Shown piece by piece: positions 6,517 to 9,383 of a stretch of DNA of 9,383 bases. Position 1 is the stretch's first letter. Each line of letters starts with the position of its first letter. Under the pieces are notes generated by a model. It had not been told where the DNA came from. It made no database searches and saw nothing but the letters and a program-made list of their open reading frames with translations. Origin of the DNA: Opitutia bacterium. Lineage in GTDB: Bacteria > Verrucomicrobiota > Verrucomicrobiia > Opitutales > Seribacteraceae. The stretch covers positions 7,391-16,773 of the forward strand of contig NZLE01000053.1 of assembly GCA_002692605.1 (NCBI GenBank), given 5' to 3'. The translations under genes and the position numbers were made by a program.

Positions 6517-7710
6517 TTGCAAAAGGTGACCAACGATAGGGAAAAAAATCGAAAAACCGTCTTAATTGCCTGCTTTTCCGATCCATCGGCAGATCCTCGT
6601 CCGTCTAGAATGGTTCGTTTTTTCAGTGAACTTCATTTTGCGGTGGACGTCTTGGGTTATCGATGCCGGGAGAATCCCGCAATCAGGCATTGGTTTGCTT
6701 TGGAAGTTCCGAAGTTTTCCTTACTCGCAAGAGTTCGAAGGTATTTTCGAGGGTTGATCGTTAGTCTGGGCATTCGTGTCTTTCCTTGGCAAAGGTTAAG
6801 GAATTGGTTGAATGATTACCGCTTCAAACTTACTGGTTTTAGGCAAGAACTGATCTCGTCGAATTATGATTACATTGTCGTACAGGATCTTCAAATGCTC
6901 CCTTTGCTGCTTGGATGCAAAAGAGGAGCAAAGGTGGTTTTTGACGCTCGGGAGTTTTATCCCAAGCAAAATGAGGAATCGCTGAAGTTTCGTCTTCTGG
7001 AACAACCGGAGCGTTATCGGCTTTGCAGGGAATACCTGCCTGCCTGTGATTACCTGCTGACAGTTTCAGATGGTTTGGCAAAACTGTATGAGAATGAACT
7101 TGGGCTTGTGGCAAAGGTATTCAGGAGCGTTCCTGTTTCGCAGGCAATTCCATTTGTCGATCCTTTGCCCGACAAAGTGAGAATGGTCCATCACGGAGCG
7201 GCGAATCGAAATCGTGGATTGGAAATGATGATTGAAATCGTACGCTCCCTGAATGACCGGTTTACCTTGGATTTCTATTTGGTTGGAAGTGCGAGTTACG
7301 TCAAAAAACTCAAGGAGATTGCCTTGGATTGTCCGAGGATTCGATTTCGGAAGCCGGTGGAAATTAATGACATCGTTCAGATGCTGGGATCTTATGACGT
7401 CGGATTCTTTTACGTGGAACCATCGACCCTAAACCTTAGGCATTGCTTGCCCAATAAATTGTTCGAATTCATCCAAGCAAAGCTCGCTGTGGTCATAGGA
7501 CCTTCTCCTGATATGGCTCAAATCGTTGACCGGTATGAATGTGGATTCGTTGGGTCTGGCTTCTCCGTTGAGGACATGGTTCGGGTTATGGAAACGATCA
7601 CTCAGCCAAATCTAAGAAGGGCAAAATTGAACTCGGAAGAAGCCGCCAAGTCACTATGCTTCGAGCAAGAAAAAAAGGTATTGATGGCTGAGTTTGGAAT
7701 GAACGCATAA
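6517..7710 (+). CDS. GT-B-fold glycosyltransferase (group 1, GT4-like)
   Basis: Cytoplasmic or membrane-associated transferase that probably adds one sugar to the growing lipid-linked repeat unit. The 397-residue frame has a GT-B layout. The N-terminal Rossmann domain starts at 'KTVLIACFSDPSADPRPSRM' and includes 'DYIVVQDLQMLPLL' (118-131) and 'VVFDAREFYP' (140-149). The C-terminal donor domain starts near 'MVHHGAANRNRGLEMM' (223-238), then 'LDFYLVGS' and the family-like 'CLPNKLFEFIQAKLAVVIG' (310-328), with Glu317 in the position of the donor-binding acidic residue. A basic, aromatic stretch at about 66-110 may contact membrane. The start is uncertain: TTG 6517 is the longest choice after the upstream stop, GTG 6526 is an alternative, and neither has a good ribosome-binding site. 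Placed between the amidotransferase and hisH, it may handle the amidino sugar they make (inference). Donor and acceptor are unknown. Confidence 0.85.
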   Translation: MQKVTNDREKNRKTVLIACFSDPSADPRPSRMVRFFSELHFAVDVLGYRCRENPAIRHWFALEVPKFSLLARVRRYFRGLIVSLGIRVFPWQRLRNWLNDYRFKLTGFRQELISSNYDYIVVQDLQMLPLLLGCKRGAKVVFDAREFYPKQNEESLKFRLLEQPERYRLCREYLPACDYLLTVSDGLAKLYENELGLVAKVFRSVPVSQAIPFVDPLPDKVRMVHHGAANRNRGLEMMIEIVRSLNDRFTLDFYLVGSASYVKKLKEIALDCPRIRFRKPVEINDIVQMLGSYDVGFFYVEPSTLNLRHCLPNKLFEFIQAKLAVVIGPSPDMAQIVDRYECGFVGSGFSVEDMVRVMETITQPNLRRAKLNSEEAAKSLCFEQEKKVLMAEFGMNA

Positions 7711-7711
7711 A

Positions 7712-8323
7712 GTGATCGAAGTACTTGATAGTGGATTGGGAAACTGTGGCTCCGTCAAGCGGATGATTGAACATGTGGGAGGAACCGCGAGGATTATTCG
7801 GCGTGCGGATGAGGTCTTGAAATCCGAGAAGATCGTCATTCCCGGAGTGGGACATTTTGATCATGGAATGAACTCGTTGCGAGAACATGGCTTGATCGAA
7901 GCTCTGAAGCAACGGATCGTGGTTGAAAACCGAACTGTTCTTGGTATCTGCTTGGGTATGCAAATGCTTTGCGAGCGAAGCGAAGAGGGAAAAGCCGAAG
8001 GATTGAGCTTCGTACGGGGAACCGTGCAAAAGTTCCGATTTCCCGAAGAAGTGAAACTGAAGATCCCTCATATGGGTTGGAACGTCGTGAATCCAGTAAA
8101 AGGTTCTCGGTTGTTTTCCGATTCCGAAGATGAATTACGTTTTTATTTCGTTCATTCGTATCACGTAGTCCCCTCGAATTCAGGCATCCTGTCCTCCTAC
8201 ACTGATTACGGGATGGATTTCTGTTCCTCCTTTGAGTCAGGGAATATTTTTGGCGTACAATTCCATCCTGAGAAAAGCCATCGTTTCGGTATGGAACTAA
8301 TGAGACGGTTTCTTCAAGTCTGA
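7712..8323 (+). CDS. hisH: HisH-like glutamine amidotransferase subunit for sugar amidination (WbuY type)
   Basis: Class I glutaminase that hydrolyses glutamine and passes ammonia to its HisF-like partner. The 203-residue protein has the nucleophile motif 'GICLGMQML' with Cys80, the His185-x-Glu187 pair in 'GVQFHPEKS', an oxyanion-region 'IPGVGHFD' at 43-50 and 'HMGWN' at 120-124, all as in HisH, so the glutaminase looks intact. GTG 7712 lies 1 bp after the glycosyltransferase stop and no Shine-Dalgarno is evident, so coupled translation is likely. The absence of other his genes and the flanking amidotransferase genes argue for a polysaccharide role (like HisH2/WbuY) rather than histidine biosynthesis. 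That assignment rests on context plus the altered HisF partner. Confidence 0.93.
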   Translation: MIEVLDSGLGNCGSVKRMIEHVGGTARIIRRADEVLKSEKIVIPGVGHFDHGMNSLREHGLIEALKQRIVVENRTVLGICLGMQMLCERSEEGKAEGLSFVRGTVQKFRFPEEVKLKIPHMGWNVVNPVKGSRLFSDSEDELRFYFVHSYHVVPSNSGILSSYTDYGMDFCSSFESGNIFGVQFHPEKSHRFGMELMRRFLQV

Positions 8324-8326
8324 CTC

Positions 8327-9091
8327 ATGCTGAAGCACCGTGTCATTCCCGTTTTGCTTTTGCGTAACGAAGGTCTGGTGAAGACTTCCCGATTCAAGGA
8401 CCCCAAATACGTTGGAGATCCGATCAACGCGATCCGCATCTTCAATGAGAAGGAAGTCGACGAATTGATGGTTATGGATATCAACGCCAGCGTTGAATCA
8501 AGGGAACCCAATTACTCGCTTATCGAACAATTTGCAGGAGAATGCTTCATGCCCCTCGCTTACGGTGGGGGGATAAGATCCATTGACCAAGCTCAAAGAA
8601 TCTTTTCCCTAGGCGTTGAAAAAATCTCCATTCAGAGCGGAGCCTTGGAGGATCCGACTTTTATCGGAAGGTTGAAGGATCGTTTTGGAAGTCAGAGTAT
8701 CATCGCATCGGTGGACGTCAGGAAAAACTGGTTGGGAAAACCGCAAGTCTACGAGTCCAAGACCAAAAAGGATCGCAACGGCCCGTGGCTCGATCATATA
8801 CAAGCATTGGTTGAAGCCGGCGCAGGGGAAATTCTGTTGAATGCGGTGGATCGGGACGGAACTCTAAGCGGTCCGGATCTCAATTTGATCAGAACCGCCA
8901 GCGAAAGCATCGGAGTACCCCTGGTTGCGGTTGGAGGAATTTCAAGTTTACCGGATATCAAAGCGTCTGTGGACGCAGGCGCCAGTGCTGTGGCTGCCGG
9001 CGCATTCTTTGTTTTTCATGGTCCGCATCGAGCGGTTCTCATAACCTATCCCAAGTACCAAGACTTGGTGAATTTGTTCGAAGAAGGCTGA
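8327..9091 (+). CDS. hisF: HisF-like ammonia-channel subunit for sugar amidination (WbuZ type)
   Basis: A 254-residue (beta-alpha)8-barrel protein of the imidazole glycerol phosphate synthase cyclase family. Landmarks line up with Thermotoga HisF without gaps at the N-terminus: 'GGGIRS' at 80-85, 'KISIQSGAL' near 99-107, 'SVD' ending at Asp130, 'AGAGEILLNAVDRDGT' in the middle and 'VPLVAVGGI' near the phosphate site. The first catalytic aspartate (D11 of true HisF, in 'CLDVKDGR') is Leu11 here ('VLLLRNEG'), while Asp130 is kept. This suggests the cyclase reaction is lost and the protein serves to channel ammonia from HisH to a WbpG-type synthetase. ATG 8327 starts 3 bp after hisH, as in a paired operon. 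Its TGA shares one base with the next gene's ATG. Confidence 0.93.
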   Translation: MLKHRVIPVLLLRNEGLVKTSRFKDPKYVGDPINAIRIFNEKEVDELMVMDINASVESREPNYSLIEQFAGECFMPLAYGGGIRSIDQAQRIFSLGVEKISIQSGALEDPTFIGRLKDRFGSQSIIASVDVRKNWLGKPQVYESKTKKDRNGPWLDHIQALVEAGAGEILLNAVDRDGTLSGPDLNLIRTASESIGVPLVAVGGISSLPDIKASVDAGASAVAAGAFFVFHGPHRAVLITYPKYQDLVNLFEEG

Positions 9092-9383
9092 TGAAAGGCT
9101 CTGAGCTCAACAGGGAAGAGTACCGACAATGCAAAAAGTGCGTAATGGATACCTCGGATCCGATGATTTCGTTTGATTCAAAAGGAGTGTGCAACCATTG
9201 CCATGAATTCGAAGAACTTGCCGGAAGAAAATGGTTCCCGGATGAAAAGGGCGAAGCTCATAAAGCGGTCATGCTTGAGAAAATCAAGGCATCGGGAAGA
9301 GGCAAGGATTACGATTGCATTCTTGGACTGAGTGGTGGATTGGACAGTTCCTACCTGGCTTTGAAAGTCCACGAGTGGAAGTT
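9091..9383 (+). CDS. wbpG: Second N-acetyl-sugar amidotransferase (WbpG/WbuX type), 5' part, cut by window end
   Basis: Starts with ATG 9091, overlapping the hisF stop by one base (TGATG), with AAGAAGG 3 nt upstream; 97 codons are visible and the frame is still open at the window end. The visible part has both CxxC pairs (C14/C17, C34/C37), 'MDTSDPMISFD', 'GVCNHC' and the PP-loop 'SGGLDSS' at 81-87. By eye it aligns without gaps to the copy at 5353-6489, with about 50 of 84 residues identical from the first Cys onward, so the two are clear paralogues but not a recent duplication. It has an N-terminal extension of 8 residues relative to the first copy. Immediate coupling to hisF suggests this copy is the original partner of the pair. 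The two copies may act on different sugars. Its C-terminal part is outside the window. Confidence 0.9.
   Translation, partial: MKGSELNREEYRQCKKCVMDTSDPMISFDSKGVCNHCHEFEELAGRKWFPDEKGEAHKAVMLEKIKASGRGKDYDCILGLSGGLDSSYLALKVHEWK

Noticed and set aside
7598..8071. 157-codon minus-strand frame across the glycosyltransferase/hisH junction
   Set aside because: It overlaps the catalytic Cys80 region of hisH and the end of the transferase, with no family resemblance of its own.
7712..9091. Histidine biosynthesis operon (true hisH-hisF)
   Set aside because: No other his genes are present, HisF lacks Asp11, and WbpG-type synthetases flank the pair. A polysaccharide role fits better.
1..9383. CRISPR array, tRNA/rRNA genes, insertion sequence or transposase
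   Set aside because: Reading both strands, I found no regularly spaced repeats, no tRNA-like cloverleaf, no transposase motifs and no terminal inverted repeats. Coding density leaves little room for them.

Overview
This window is the middle of a surface-polysaccharide (O-antigen or capsule type) biosynthesis locus from a bacterium, almost certainly one with a Gram-negative envelope. Every supported gene is on the + strand, and most are packed tightly: they overlap by 1 to 11 bp or are 1 to 3 bp apart. GC content is in the mid-to-upper 40s percent by eye. Several genes need GTG or TTG starts, and Shine-Dalgarno sequences are mostly weak. I cannot name the organism from this. Gene content alone does not separate, for example, spirochaetes, verrucomicrobia and proteobacteria.

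Layout, left to right. (1) The 3' end of an open frame, possibly the C-terminus of a heparinase II/III-like protein (1-426). (2) A DegT/DnrJ-family PLP aminotransferase (416-1558) followed by a compact formyltransferase-fold protein (1561-2166). Together they suggest synthesis of an amino sugar and its N-formylation. (3) A Wzx-type flippase (2159-3577), an unexplained 40-codon ORF joined by ATGA overlaps at both ends (3574-3696), and a polytopic membrane protein with a soluble C-terminal domain (3693-5273) that could be a polymerase or a GT-C-type transferase. (4) After the longest gap (79 bp), an amidino-sugar module: an N-acetyl-sugar amidotransferase of the WbpG/WbuX type (5353-6489), a GT-B glycosyltransferase (6517-7710), a HisH-like glutaminase (7712-8323), a HisF-like ammonia-channel subunit (8327-9091) and the start of a second, divergent WbpG/WbuX-type gene (9091 to the window end).

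How they would work together: HisH releases ammonia from glutamine, HisF conducts it, and the ATP-pyrophosphatase WbpG uses it to turn a sugar N-acetyl group into an acetamidino group. The aminotransferase and formyltransferase would make a second unusual N-substituted sugar. Glycosyltransferases assemble the repeat unit on a lipid carrier, Wzx flips it, and the unknown membrane protein may polymerise or modify it. The main points for a second look are the two WbpG paralogues flanking one HisH-HisF pair, the loss of the first catalytic Asp in HisF, the coupled micro-ORF, the unassigned membrane protein and the short C-terminus of the aminotransferase.
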